Part shown: positions 44,831 to 57,089 of the stretch, one piece after another
Layout: the number at the start of each line of letters is the position of its first letter
Position numbering within the stretch: position 1 is the stretch's first letter
Assembly: GCA_021292105.1 (NCBI GenBank)
Contig: CM037857.1
Coordinates: forward strand, 43,331,464 to 43,395,463
Direction: 5' to 3'
Source of the DNA: Anadara kagoshimensis
Lineage: Eukaryota; Mollusca; Bivalvia; Arcoida; Arcidae
DNA: 64,000 bases
Translations under genes and position numbers: made by a program
The notes under the pieces: model-generated
What the model saw: only the letters and a program-made list of their open reading frames with translations
The model's database searches: none
What the model was told of the DNA's origin: nothing

Positions 44831-45221
44831 GCACATACAGTACAGACCTGTTGAAAGTTTAACACTGAGCTTATGAAAAGGAGCCAAAGCTTGGTTCCTG
44901 AGTGTCTGAAATATGGATAAAGTACAGACCTGTTGAAAGTTTAAAACTGAGATTATGAAAAGGAGCCAAAGCTTGGTTCCTGAGTGTCTCAAATATGGAT
45001 AAAGTACAGACCTGTTGAAAGTTTAAAACTGAGCTTATGAAAAGGAGCCACAGCTCGGTTAAAATGTGTCTGAAATATGGATAGCCAGTGGCTGAAGAGC
45101 TGCCAAGAGATAGATAAAAGCTGCCAAAAAACTGTCAAGATATAGAAAAGGAGGGGTGGCAATGAACTGTCCGTTCTGCACTTATTCGGTGTTAAACTTT
45201 TGACAAGCCTGTACTGTATGT
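44831..45221. mobile_element. TIR element containing three 82 bp tandem units
   Basis: 'AGCACATACAGTACAGACC' at the left is mirrored by 'GGCTTGT..CTGTATGTGCT' (complement) at the right. Inside, a unit starting TACAGACCTGTTGAAAGTTT repeats at 44841, 44923 and 45005, so the left inverted repeat itself has been tandemly amplified. 'ATATGGATAGCCAGTGGCTG' near 45090 is related to 6500-6560 in the PGC-1 intron. Confidence 0.55.
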
Positions 45222-45865
45222 GCTCTCACTTCATTTGGAGGACATAATTAACATTCTACTGATGTGGGGATTAACATGCCTTCACTGGTGCTGTTTATGA
45301 CGACATTCAAATTGAGGGTTTCACAACTTGAAAATCTCTCAGATATAAAATATTTTGCAATATCCACCTTAAATGTAAATATTTTATGAAAGTCATTTAC
45401 TGCTCTTACTGTAGATATAGATTTTACAATGTAAACATTTCAAGCAACACATTTGCACAATTAATAAATATAAACTAGAACTCTCTCTTGAGAACCAAAT
45501 ACCACCCCCTCAACATTTAATGTTTTCCCATGACCTTGACCTTTGCTATGACCTTGGTTCATGACCAAGGTCATGACACCTTTGGACCATGACAGATGGA
45601 TGGACAGACAGACATGGTGATTTCTATACACTCCCCTCAAACTAGTTGTACAACATTATCAATCATCTAACAATGTTGCCAATATATAATGTCCCTTCAG
45701 ATTAAGATCAAAATAATACTTATATTTGATGATATTTGTAATCAAAGTTATATCTGGATTGTTTCATCATCAGATGTCATACATTAACATTGCCCTTTAC
45801 ACAGAAGTTGGCAAGTAGTTTCCATTATGTCACTCTACATGTAAATAGCACTAATACAAATCTGT
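45222..45865 (-). other. Likely MVB12 3' UTR
   Basis: Directly downstream of the MVB12 stop on the minus strand; AT-rich and non-coding. Contains a 'TGACCTTGACCTTTGCTATG' stretch (45534-45553). The cleavage site cannot be fixed; a minus-strand AATAAA lies near 44400. Confidence 0.3.
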
Positions 45866-48800
45866 TCAGTTAAAATCTGGTGGCAATCTGGCTGCAGCTG
45901 ATCGTTCTATCACAAATTTATATTCATACTACAAAAAAAGAGAGATTTAAATTGAGTTAACATAATAAGATATCCCAAGATAACTAAAATCTCTTGGAAA
46001 GAATCTAAAGGTACAGTCAAACCTTTTTATAAAGGTCACCCAAGGAAACCAGTAAAGGTGGCCTTTATATACAGGTTCAAATAATTTGATTAAAGAACAA
46101 TTTGGATACAATTTGACTGGCCTTTATAAGCAGGTGGTCTTTATAAGCAGGTGGCCCTTATATAGAGGTGGCCTTTAAAGCAGGTTAAACTGTATCAAAT
46201 TGTATGCAAAATGAACATGAGTTGTTCATCCCCATACAGTGCAATGAACCTTGATAACTTTGCTACTTTGCTTATCACAAGGTATTTTTAAGTCTTTTAT
46301 ATGTTTTTCTTTATAATCCCCATCTATTGGTAAATGCATTGATGATAACAAAATATTGCTGAGCAAGTTTTGGCAATAGATTGAGATTTTACTGTATTAA
46401 GTTGTGATAAAATAAATATAAATAAGTTTAACTAATATAGATTTCTATTGAAAGGATTCAAATGATTGGTCGGATCTGGTCCTTCAGATTTAGTTGATGC
46501 TAATGCAATACTTATGTTTGTTTTATGAGGACATGTAAATAAAGTCTCACTTCTCAGGGTTTAGCCTCACACCAGACTGAAAAATATATGAATATTGGGG
46601 CTAAAGCCTTGTACTAGAATATTTTTAGAACATACAAAGTCAAAAATATACATGTACCGTAGTAACAATAAAGAAAGCTGTTGCAATTCAATTGGTAAAA
46701 CTTGTAAATCTATACAACTTAAATTCACATTTTTTATATATATAATATATATATATATATATTTAATCAGACTTACCTCCCTTTCAATATCCATTATAGT
46801 TTTATATCTTATCTGTGGTATAACAATCTAAAAATAAAATAAAACTTGACTGTATATAAAGCCATAACAGAGTTATGCTTAATTCATTATGATAGCAAAA
46901 TTGGTGATCACGGAGATGGCCGTTATCATGTACCGGTATAGTATATACTGAAATACATGTATGAATTTTGTCCTCTGTGGATTTTTTGGTTTTGTTTGGC
47001 TTTTGTTGTTGTTTATTGAATTTTTATTATTATTATTTTTAAGACACATTGTGCTGTGATATAACAATCTGAAAATATAATAAAACTTGACTACATACAG
47101 CCATATACAATGTACATCAATGTACATGCATATACTGATGTATATGTGTTTTTTGTTGTTGTTGCTTGTTTGTTTTTAAGGCACATCTTGTCTGCATATA
47201 TGTATATACATGTTTTCTAAAAAAAACTTTAAACCAAAAGCTTTAGCATTAGATGTTGATACTCACTCTGTGGTATAACAAAAGCTAAGAATACTTCAAG
47301 AATAGATGTGAGCTTATTTGCTCTCTGGACAGGGCAAGAAATCACAAATAAAATTGCTGAAAACTTCCACAAAACACTTTTAATTAATTTAGGACAGAAG
47401 GATGAACAATTTAAAGTATCATTAGTACTGTCAGAGTGGACATGTCCTACACCTGATTCATAATTCTAAAAGATTTAATATTCTTCAACTTACATCCATA
47501 CTATTATTTAAATCAGCAAACTTGGGGTTTATCTGCCATGGCACACCTGCTAATGCTGAAAAAAAATATAAAAGAACTGGTTTATCATTTCTCATGTTTT
47601 TATTTTTTTATCAGTTGTAATTTCATCATTGACAATTTACTGCTCAATGTATAAAACACATTTAACAAGTCTTAGCTTGTATTGGCATGTCTTAACCTTT
47701 ACACCGAGGTACTAGTGCCAGCCAACCCTTATGTAACCATGTCTGGTGGTGTATAGTATGCACATGTCTGCTTTGCACTAGCACACGCTTGAGAGAAATA
47801 GCCATTTTATCAAAAGAATAGAACTAGGACTTACGTGTTACAGTTCCTCTTCCTAGACTACTGAATGCACGCTCTAACGGATAATGATTAGAATTTTGTT
47901 GTCCAGATGGGGCTACTGGGTACGGTAATGCAGATGCTACTGATGTCCTAATTAAAATAAATATTATATTAATGTTAGAGAATTTTTTGTTTGAATTTTT
48001 ACATGTGCATGCATTGTATATAAAAATATATAAACTTCTACAAATTTCAGAAGAGTTCCAAGTGGCGGATACTTCGAAGTCGTTTTGTAGAGTTCTATAA
48101 CATTTTAGATAATTCCCCTTTATATCTTACTTTTTCTTACTTTGCTCAGTCTGTTTCAATCGCTTTTCAGTTGTAAGCATCCTCTGTAGCGGCTACAGGT
48201 GGCATACTTTTTCCAAACTCTATAGAGATGTCTTTAGCATGCACTGAGACACAGGATGTCTATTTTGATTCTCATCTGAAAGACTGGGCAGGAGATGATA
48301 CTCATCTCAGAAAATTTCCAAGTCCCAAGTGAGGTTCAAACCCACAACCCTTGACTACATTTGCCAGTGACAGTACCACTGGGCCATGTCAGCCTTTATA
48401 GACACTAAGCACCAACAAGTATAAAATTATTAGAATCTATGTTTCATCTGTTATATCAACATGGTCAGGATTTATTTGTAATTCAAAATTAAGCTCAAAT
48501 CTGCAAGCTGTATAGAAAAATTAAAAACAAGAAGCCCATGGGCCTTAATGCTCACCTGTGACCTTGACCTTTGAACCCATAACCCTCATTCATATATCAA
48601 AATGATCATTAGGCCAATACCTACAATATTCTAGCATACATGCCTATACAAAACATATATAGTTTTCAAGATAATTAACCAATTCAGTATTAATTTGCAT
48701 CTGTGACCTTGACCTTTGAAGTCATGACCTTTATTCATATATCAAAATTATCATTAGACCAATACCTACATAATTCCAATATATATGCCTATATAAGGAG

Positions 48801-51800
48801 CTTATAGTTTTTGAGATAATCAACCATTTCAGTACTTGCTTGCATTTGACCTTTGAACCAATGACCTTCATTCATATATCAAAATGACTGTTAGGCCAAT
48901 ACCTACAATATTCTAATATTTACAGACAGTTTATATTTTTTTTGATAATTTACCATTTCAGTACTTGTTTGCATCTATGACCTTTGAACCCATGACCTTT
49001 ATAAATACATGTATATCAAAATGACCATTGTGTCCTTACCTACAATATTCTAATATGTATGCCTATACAAAAAGTTTATAGTTTTGCAGATAATCAACTA
49101 TAACGGTAATAGTTGTGCATCTTTGACCTTGACCTTTGAACCAATAACTTTGATCTATGTATCAAAATGATTGTCATGTCATTAACTACAATTAACTGAA
49201 AATCCCATGCCATTTTCACCTGAAATGTTTAAAAAATAGCATTTTTTTATCAAAGGTCAAAAACAGGGACATGACCTTGACCTTTGACATTGAAATCTTT
49301 TGGAAGAAAATAGCAAGACAAGATCAACAGTGAAAACTCCGTACAATTATCTTCAGCCGTTATTGAGTTATAACAATAAATGTCTCATTTTCAAAATTAC
49401 ATAATTTTACGCAAAAAACGCATAACCTATTTTTCGTTCAATTTCGATGAAAAACACAATTTTAATGTCCCCAGGTATCCTGAATCCAAATATTCAATCA
49501 AAATTTGCCTGCTCCTTTTGGTTTCAGAGAAAAAGATTTTTTTGTCTTTTTGCTATTTTTAGTAAAGGCGGCCATTTTGTTGGGAGTGGCCAAACCCCGA
49601 ACACAATTTTGAAAGGCTGTAACCTAGGCATGATAATCACTAAGTTTCATCAAATTTGGCCCAGTAGTTTTGGAGGAGAAGATTAAAATGTCAAGTTTAC
49701 ACACGACGCACGGCGGACGGTGATAGATTGCAATAGCTCACCTGAGCCTTTGGCTCAAGTGAGCTAAAAATATATTTACCGTCCAATCTGCCCATAAAGA
49801 CCATCCAATGGAACCAGTTAAAGTGGCTTTATGGACAGGTGACCCTTATATACAGGTTCAAATAAAAAGCCATTGTGAAAGAATTTTACTGACCTTTAAT
49901 CAGGTGGTCCTTATATATAAATGACCTTTAAGGCAGGTTTAACTGTAGTTCAAGAACACACTATAATAGCTAGTAGCACAATTGTGTCTACAGTATGAAA
50001 TCATTAGTTTTCTTTAGAAAATTAAGAAAACAATTCATACAGTACAACTAAGTCATAAGAAGTGAATGCACTTTGTAATGTTGCATGATATAATCTATTT
50101 CTTTCAATGGCTTACATGGCTTAATATTTACAATATTGTATCTCTCTTTGATGAAACATGCAGAAGCAATTGTATTGCAATTCCCATGAAAGACAATTGG
50201 GGTCATGATCCTTGATGCAGTGTTCTGCCCAGTCTTCAAAACCCATGGGCCACAGGGCCCATTGAGCCAAGAAAATTAGGGCCATTCTCAAATTTTATGG
50301 GCCATACCAACCAAGTTCTTATAAGTAACTATTACGTATCTGGTGTTGATGTTTTATCGTATTCTAACCACGTAAATTCAGTTAACCATCTTTTTTGAAA
50401 GGATCTGATTTCCTTTTTCTTCCCTTTATCGCTGGTATCTGCGACTGTCGCAGTTTTTTCGACGGCATCAGATGCAGTTGAAGTGACGTGGGTGGGGGAT
50501 GCATTTTGCATTTGGAGGGAAGAAAGTACCTCGCTACTACACCCTGGTTGATCGGGGCTCACATCCTGTGTACAAGATGCGTATTTTCATTAGATTGGCT
50601 TGGGTTTTTTTTAACTTTTGAAGCCGGCGATTAAAAGAAATCTAATAAAGACTTCATTTTTCTTTTGCCGTTTGCCATTTTGGAAAGAGCGGTGGAGCAA
50701 AGCGTCACAGGATACGGATTGGCAAACACCAATCAAAACAGCGATCGGAACTCTCTAGAAAAGAGATTATGAAATGAGATCACTTAGACGCTTGGTTGGT
50801 ATGGAAATATACGCTTTGTAAAACGAATGTAAACAAAAAGACGGACAAGTTTCGTCGACGCAAATTTATGAATTCAAATGTTCTAAATTTTATTAGATCG
50901 GCTTACTTTTTAGCGCGCCGAACGGCCCATTTGTGGGGATATTTATGCGCCATTTGCATTTATTTAGCGCCAATGGCGCAAGGGCGCGGCCTGGGCAGAA
51001 CACTGTTGATGTGTATCAATTTTCCCACATTATGTCATGTCCCACACAGGGGGTTACATGGTTATCTGAAATACGCCGACTTCACATGGCTAAAAACCCT
51101 ATCTCACATGAGCAGATATGGAAAAAATAGCACCAAGGTACAAAATAATTATTAAAAGAAAGAATTGTAAATATAAGAAGTGACATTTCTGCTCATAGTA
51201 TTTCAAAGGGTTAGGAAGATAGTGTGGCGCTTGGCCCTTCATCAAATTTGGCACATGCCACACTACCTTGCATTACCCCTTGAAATACCATGATCAGAAT
51301 GTCATTTCATAAATAAATCCTATACTCACATGTCTAATGGTTTATCAGCAGAATTAGGTGGTGCATATGAGGTCTGACCATGACCTTGTAGTGCCTGATT
51401 CTGAGTCATGTTTGACTTGAAAAATGACTTTTTATAACAAAGAGCCATATTATTTAATTCTCTGAATGTAAAAGTGAAATGATAAAATATAAATACATGT
51501 ACATGTATATAAACATATCACATAAGTGTATGAAACAGGCTGGACCCCAGAAAATACAAAAGCAAACCAGACTCTCAAGTTACAGATTTCATTGCCTAGT
51601 TGACAATCTGAAGACCTCTGGCCACTGGGAGCCTCTGTAATTTTGAATGCTGTCTCTGACTCTCACATAATCATGATCCTTGGACAGAATGACTGAGAGC
51701 AATTTAACTATTCAACAAAGATATTTCCATTATCAAAGAAGATGAGAACTAACAGATCTTGTCCAATTCATTAATTTTATAAGTTAAACTACCGGGTACA

Positions 51801-54800
51801 TATAAGATCTGGTACATGTTCATACATGAATTAATATCACCCGTGTTCACTCATGTAACATTGGAACTTACTTATTTGTGAAACCTTCCTGCGACCAAAA
51901 TAAGGGATAACTTTTATGCAAGTTTTTAAACTTAGAAATAATCTGTCAATTTCATTATTGTTTTTGAATGGTAAAATTAGCATTTCTGGTGACATATTGT
52001 GTAAGCATATGTGGAATATACAAAGTTTTGACACATACCTTATAATGTCACATTTACTTGAAATCAAACAACTGATTTGTCTTGAAAATCAACAGGGATT
52101 TCTTCTTGGTTTATGTGCACCATTTATTTACAAGTATGCAGGTGTAAAGTTTCATTGATTCAATAATTTTTTTAACTCATTGGCCTGCATTTGATAATCC
52201 ATCTTAAATGTTATTTATTTATTGTCTTGATTCAAGTTAAGCTAAATCAAGGTTGTAAGTATACATGTATAAATATTCTCTTGGTAGTATGTTCACAATT
52301 TTCATAGTTGCCATTAACCTCAAAAATCTACCATGATATTTCTCATCCATATCATCAGATATCATAACAGAACAGCCAGCAAAAAATTTAATGAAATACA
52401 TTACTTTTTGTACCAAAACCAGTAAACTTTATACCAACTAATACTTTTATTTAATTCAGTACTTACCCGACTAGTGTATAACCATTTGGTGGCCGTTTTA
52501 TACCTCTGGATAATAGAACCAGTTCTGATATAGCATCATTAGTTAAGGTGTGGTTCATGTAACGAACACATAACATCTTCTTTTTTACTGCCTTTTCTCC
52601 TACAATTACACAGTTTATTATGAGTTCATTTTTCTTATCATTTATAGTTTTTTTTAACATAAGGACTTAAATAAGCATTTTTATCAATTAACAATGGTAA
52701 TTTTTTAATCAAAGTACTGGTATGACCTGAACTAAGTAAAATATTCTGGGCCGGGATGTAAAACCCACACGCCCATCCATCCATCAATTGATCTAATCAA
52801 TCTGATCAAAGGTATTTACTTAAAGTTCAACAAATATTTATTTTTTGTTTCACTGACAATTATGGGTCTTAACACTTTTGTCACAAAAATCATAAAAACA
52901 AGGCACTATCAGAAATAACAAACAAAACACTAATAGCTACTTGCCTTTTGAGAAACAGATCCAGGCAGTATATTGCCCAGGACACAGAGATAATTGATGT
53001 ATTACCGACCATCCTTTTTATGTTGTGATTCAGGTCGCCATCACGGTACCAAAGCACCGTCACGGCAACTAATGACATACCAGTGTCAGTGATGTCATTA
53101 AATGGCACAATTCAGACCGAGTTTTCATTCTTTTTGTGTGTAATTCAAGCCGGGCCTATGTCAGAACATTGTGGGCATGGCCGGCCATCCCTCAATTAAG
53201 GTTCGTTTCATTTTATCAAGACTATGTGGTATGATTGACTAGTTACGACAATGAATAAGGAGTAGACAACATGGGATTAACTCATAGTCAACATTTTTTT
53301 AAAGGAAATAAGAGACTTACTTGAATCCACAGTAAAATCTACACATGTAAAACCAGCTGGAAGAGGATCCCTCTCATTGATAACAACCACATCCACTAAT
53401 ACATCCCGTCCCTGAAATCAAATAAAGTACCAATACAACACATATATCAATATGCATGTGTATATAGTGTCTGCACAGTTGTAATTTTCTAAAATATTCA
53501 ATTAATTTGGAAGATTGAATGATAGAATGTAAAGGGAAGGATGGAAGATATGGAATTATCCAGTGGAGGTTGGGTGCGGAGGATTCCCTGTACAATAAGT
53601 ATGGAAAATGTTGTCAGCATTGGGATTTATGGAAAAGAGCAGGAAGGCATCAGTGCAGAGAATGTCATAGGCAGAATAAAGATCACCATGCTGGGTATGG
53701 CTAAGTGAGATAGCAGTAGCTAGAGATCCATCACCGACACATAGTGACTGGTCACCACTTTGGAACCCCCCCCCCTATCCAGAGTTTACAGGGCCAGAGG
53801 TCTAAACACGCTTGGAGGAATGGCCTCAGCTGAGGATGTCAGTGGTGAAGTAGCCTAAGACCACAGCTGTATGTAAGTAACTCATCCCTATTCCCAGCAT
53901 GCTTATAATTATCATGTGAAAAGGTATTTATATAGTTAGCAGCAAAATAATCTTGAGAAGTTAAGTTTCAAAGATGCTCCAATTCATTAAAGGTTTTTTA
54001 TAAGGTAGTCTGCTAGCTCCATTGATAGACCACTTCCCTATATTGTGGGAGGTCCTAGGTTTGAATCACATTCTGACCCTGCAGTATTCTTCTGCCTCTT
54101 GCAGCACTCTGGTCTGCAAAAGTGATGGTCTAGCATTACAGTTGTATCAAAGTTCATCTCTTGGAATTAATGTGTAGTACTGTGGGAAAATCTAAACTGG
54201 GAGGAAAGTAGTGATACGGATAGCTCAGTTTGTACAGCGCTAACCTATAGTTTGGAAGGTCTGGGCATTGCATTTTTCTCCTCATTACATTGTTTTCAAA
54301 GTAGATGAGAAAAACCAACTGAAAGAAACATTGATTTATTTCATTTTGTCTTACCGAAGATGGTGCAGTTTTTTCAAGACATAGATAACGTACAACTCTT
54401 CTACCAAACAGACCATCTCTCCATAAATCGGCCTCTTCTTTTCTATCATGTGTTCTATCAATCTTCAAAAAATATGTATATACATAAAATAAGGTAATTG
54501 ATCCCTTTATTTACAAAGACTAAATCATCTTTTAGCTTTTTTTCAATTTGTGTTGTAGTTAATCTTGAAGTGTGTTAAAATTTAACTAGCCCTGTCCCAA
54601 ATTTAAAGTTTCTTCTCAGAAAGTCTGGGACATTTGGGTGCTATATTATATAAATTTTCAAGAAATGTTTATTGATGCCAATTAAGGTTAATAATAAAGA
54701 TTTCTTCAGATAAATGATAGATGCAAGTTCACAATTCACTTGCATTCGATTCTTCAAATAATACCAGTAGAAGGGGATGTTGAAGCCAATGAATTTACCT

Positions 54801-55228
54801 TGATGGAGGACCTGTGATGTCATGCTTTGTTCCTATTTAAACAGTCATATGGTTACACATTAAATCCACATAAACATATTGTTGTTCCTAGATTTCCACA
54901 AATTTTAAATCATTAGGAGCTAAATTTCCAAAATTTATAAAAATATATTTTACCTTTTTAAAAGTATTTTTATGCATTTTCTAAAATAGGTTACTTTCTG
55001 AAAGAATTATCAGAAATTAGAAATAGCGATTTTGGCTAACTGGAATGGAATCAAAGTCATTCTCAAAGAAACCGACATTTCCAAATTTTGTGAATAAAAT
55101 TCTTTTGTTACTTATAGTTAGAAAGAATAACATTTTTAACATACCACAGTAAAACCTGCAGGACATCGAGTGACATCTGACACGACCACAACAGATACAA
55201 TAGGCCAATCTTCAGATATCACAGACAT
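45866..55228 (-). CDS. MVB12: MVB12 (FAM125), ESCRT-I complex subunit
   Basis: Subunit of ESCRT-I (with TSG101, VPS28, VPS37) that helps sort ubiquitinated cargo into multivesicular bodies; cytosol/endosome. Nine exons on the minus strand with matching phases: 55228-55145, 54462-54355, 53411-53321, 52599-52467, 51461-51330, 47947-47835, 47555-47494, 46827-46777, 45928-45866. They give 278 residues. The MABP (beta-prism) domain spans about 6-150, with three family repeats of the type P.GFT: RCPAGFTVIDRT, then EEADLWRDGLFGRRVVRYLC; DPLPAGFTCVDFT; RPPNGYTLVGELNN. The middle is a low-complexity linker. The C-terminal UMA domain runs from LAGVPWQINPKF to YEYKFVIERSAAARLPP. Length and order match human MVB12A/B. 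The ATG codon is preceded by an acceptor-like TTTAG, so a 5' UTR exon probably lies further right. Confidence 0.93.
46014..46192. mobile_element. Mariner-type MITE (CAGTCAAACCT family)
   Basis: Starts CAGTCAAACCTTTTTATAAA and ends AAGCAGGTTAAACTG with TA on both sides (46012-46013, 46193-46194). The interior has several 'GGTGGCCTTTATA' modules. Lies in the MVB12 UTR/last-intron region. Confidence 0.6.
48140..48400 (-). mobile_element. tRNA-derived SINE-like element, second family
   Basis: Minus strand contains a B-box-like 'GGGTTGTGGGTTTGAACCTC' and, upstream of it, 'GGCTGACATGGCCCAGTGG' as an A-box region. The body differs from the main SINE family. In an MVB12 intron. Confidence 0.5.
48528..49764. 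mobile_element. GGCCC-terminus repeat, complete copy, with TGACCTTGACCTTTGAACC units
   Basis: Begins CAAGAAGCCCATGGGCCTTA and ends CTTTGGCTCAAGTGAGC; TAAAAA flanks both sides (48522-48527, 49765-49770), possibly a 6 bp duplication. The interior has about five diverged ~150 bp units, each with TGACCTTGACCTTTGAACC followed by 'CATATATCAAAATGA', and a unique 3' part. Shares family with 58165-59555 and the fragment at 23668. Class unknown; no transposase. In an MVB12 intron. Confidence 0.6.
49780..49946. mobile_element. Mariner-type MITE (CAGTCAAACCT family), diverged
   Basis: 'CCATAAAGACCATCCAATGG' to 'AAGGCAGGTTTAACTGTA' matches the 46014 copy in layout; the left end is degraded. Confidence 0.5.
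50218..51005. mobile_element. 788 bp hAT-like deletion derivative, 6 bp target duplication
   Basis: Ends CAGTGTTCTGCCCAG and CTGGGCAGAACACTG are exact inverted copies. TTGATG flanks both (50212-50217 and 51006-51011). It contains a minus-strand ORF (50562-50332) whose end, KKKEIRSFQKRWLTEFTWLEYD, resembles the start of hAT-type transposases and related ZNF862/KIAA-like proteins, so the element looks like an internally deleted copy of an autonomous parent. It lies in an MVB12 intron. Confidence 0.7.
50332..50562 (-). pseudogene. N-terminal remnant of a hAT-like transposase
   Basis: 76 codons opening MSPDQPGCSSEVLSSLQ, a Ser/Thr-rich low-complexity head, then the lysine patch GKKKEIRSFQKRW and WLEYDKTSTPDT. 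The FQ..W(L)..F.WL.YD pattern commonly precedes the Cys-rich zinc finger of hAT-family proteins. The zinc finger and catalytic region are absent. Confidence 0.5.
52740..53200 (-). mobile_element. Dispersed repeat, minus-strand copy of 22725-23035
   Basis: The reverse complement of 53030-53140 matches 22850-22960 ('GAATTGTGCCATTTAATGAC..TCACTGACAC'). Opens 'GGGATGTAAAACCCACACGC'. Lies between MVB12 exons 3 and 4. Confidence 0.5.
53767..53776. repeat. Poly-C run
   Basis: Ten Cs inside a non-coding intron tract (53690-53880) that looks like a dispersed repeat of unknown class. Confidence 0.5.
54003..54110 (+). mobile_element. tRNA-like SINE head
   Basis: A-box-like 'CTAGCTCCATTGATAGACC' and B-box-like 'AGGTTTGAATCACA' at tRNA spacing, followed by 'ACCCTGCAGTATTCTTCTGC'. 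A similar A box ('ATAGCTCAGTTTGTACAGCG') recurs at 54218. No acceptor-stem pairing, so not a tRNA gene. Confidence 0.5.
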
Positions 55229-55229
55229 T

Positions 55230-56831
55230 CTAAATAATGGTTTGTAATATCACTACAAAAGAGCTGAAAGTAAATTTATATTGATTAATAAAAATCTATA
55301 CGACAAATTTTATTCCAAATGTATGTGCTGGTTTAGATTTAATACAAAAACATATTGTTAGCGGTGTCCAGATTATTTCTATGGATAAGCCTACTCTAGA
55401 TTAGAGGTTGATGATGATAGATATTTTTGAGAATCATATATATTTTATTTTCATTTATCTTGTTTTTCCTTTATTCATCTTAATGATTCTAATCATTTGC
55501 ATCCATGCTGTCTACAATAGCATATACATGTATATACACATGTACCAAAAAACAATGCTGCAGACCAGATAGCATCATTAATCATTTTGTACCATGGCCA
55601 TTTTGCACCAAATTTTCCAATTTTTTACCAAAACCAGTCAAAATTTGTGACAATATCATGCTGTACTAAATATTCTGATAACCATTTTATACCATTTCAC
55701 TAATTATAGCATCATTTGTGTATCAATCAAAAACAAAAATACTAATCCATGTCCAAATCACAATCTAGTTCTAAGCAAAGAAAAAACTTTGTAATTGACA
55801 AGTTACCGGTATGTTAAACATGCAAATTTCCTCCAGGAAAGTGAGGTCGGGTGCTCTGGAAGGGTAAGCACTGCTTGTTTAGCTAGCTACACCCGGAACA
55901 TGGAACTATGGTACATCGAATACATGTGCATTTTTAGGGCAATCCTTGACACTGAGAATCAAACTTATAAACAATACTGTGATGACAGACATAAATTTTT
56001 TCGAGGGCCCTGATAAGCCTAGACTTGTAATATCTCTGGGTTAACAATTTATTTGTAAGCAGCTTGCTTTGTTGTATAAAGTTCCTGTAGAGGGAACAAG
56101 CTCTAACATAGCGTAGCAATTGGGAAACAAATACAGCATAAGTAGGAGAAGCAGGTACTAGTATATTGCAGCATAGAAAAGGAAAGTTGACAATAGAAAA
56201 ATTGAAGTCATCAAATTTGTCATAAAGTTTCAAATAACATTCTTTATAAATATTCTGTACATTATTCAACTTTCCTTAATGTGGGATAGTCTTAAGATTT
56301 TTTTAAATCATTCATCGTAATTACACGAATAGTTAATCATTTGATTTGAAAATTAACTCATTAGGAAGTATTAATTTATTTGAACTTGAAGTAAAGTATG
56401 TTACCGGTAAGCTATGACCTCAAATGTAATAATTTTAAAACAATCATCAGTGATTTTGTTACAATTTTTGAAAACAACCTTCTGCCTTAAAGATTGGGAA
56501 AATTAAAGCTTTCAGATCTAGCAAACTGCTTTATGATATTCTGAAAATAACTTGTATATCCACTGTCAGGCACTGTATTGTAGTACTAGCTGATATTATG
56601 TGGGCAAGGACAACTACGGTAGATTTAATTTGCTGATGCATAAGGGGAAATTTAGTGGTCAAATTGGGAATTTTTAGTCATTTTTCAGTGGGGAAACTAC
56701 CTTTATTCGTTAGTAATATTAGGCAAACACAAACACTGATCATTATCTTCCTTTCAGTGCCAATTATTTCAAATCTCAACCAATGTCTAAATGGACAGGT
56801 TTCCTATACTTAAACTGATAAAGTGTGTGTT

Positions 56832-56887
<56 letters not shown>

Positions 56888-56980
56888 GAAGAATTAAATG
56901 TTAGTATTACACTATATGGTATGTAACTGATAAAGTCTGTGTGTAACTTAAATGCTAGTTACAATGAAAAATGTCCTTCC
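55230..56980. other. Non-coding region right of MVB12
   Basis: AT-rich, no gene recognised. Should contain the MVB12 5' UTR intron if the acceptor at the start-codon exon is real. A donor-like GTGAT|GTAAGT on the minus strand near 57962-57967 is a possible partner but unproven. Confidence 0.3.
56838..56891. repeat. (GA)n microsatellite
   Basis: About 26 GA units with one interruption. Confidence 0.85.
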
Positions 56981-56984
56981 TCTG

Positions 56985-57062
56985 TTCCCAGGAATCAAAC
57001 CCAGGTCACCTGTTGGTAAAGCAAACATTCTACCATTTCGCCTAAAAGGTACCACATAGGTG
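56985..57062 (-). mobile_element. tRNA-like sequence (SINE head)
   Basis: Minus strand: 'TTTTAGGCGAAATGGTAGAA' (A box) and 'CTGGGTTTGATTCCTGG' (B box) at tRNA-like spacing. Stem pairing is poor. Confidence 0.45.
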
Positions 57063-57089
57063 AGACAGTAGTAACATCTCTGGGTCATT

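Noticed and set aside
53519-53704. Plus-strand 61-codon ORF rich in Cys/Trp in an MVB12 intron
   Set aside because: No recognisable domain; composition fits a dispersed repeat fragment.
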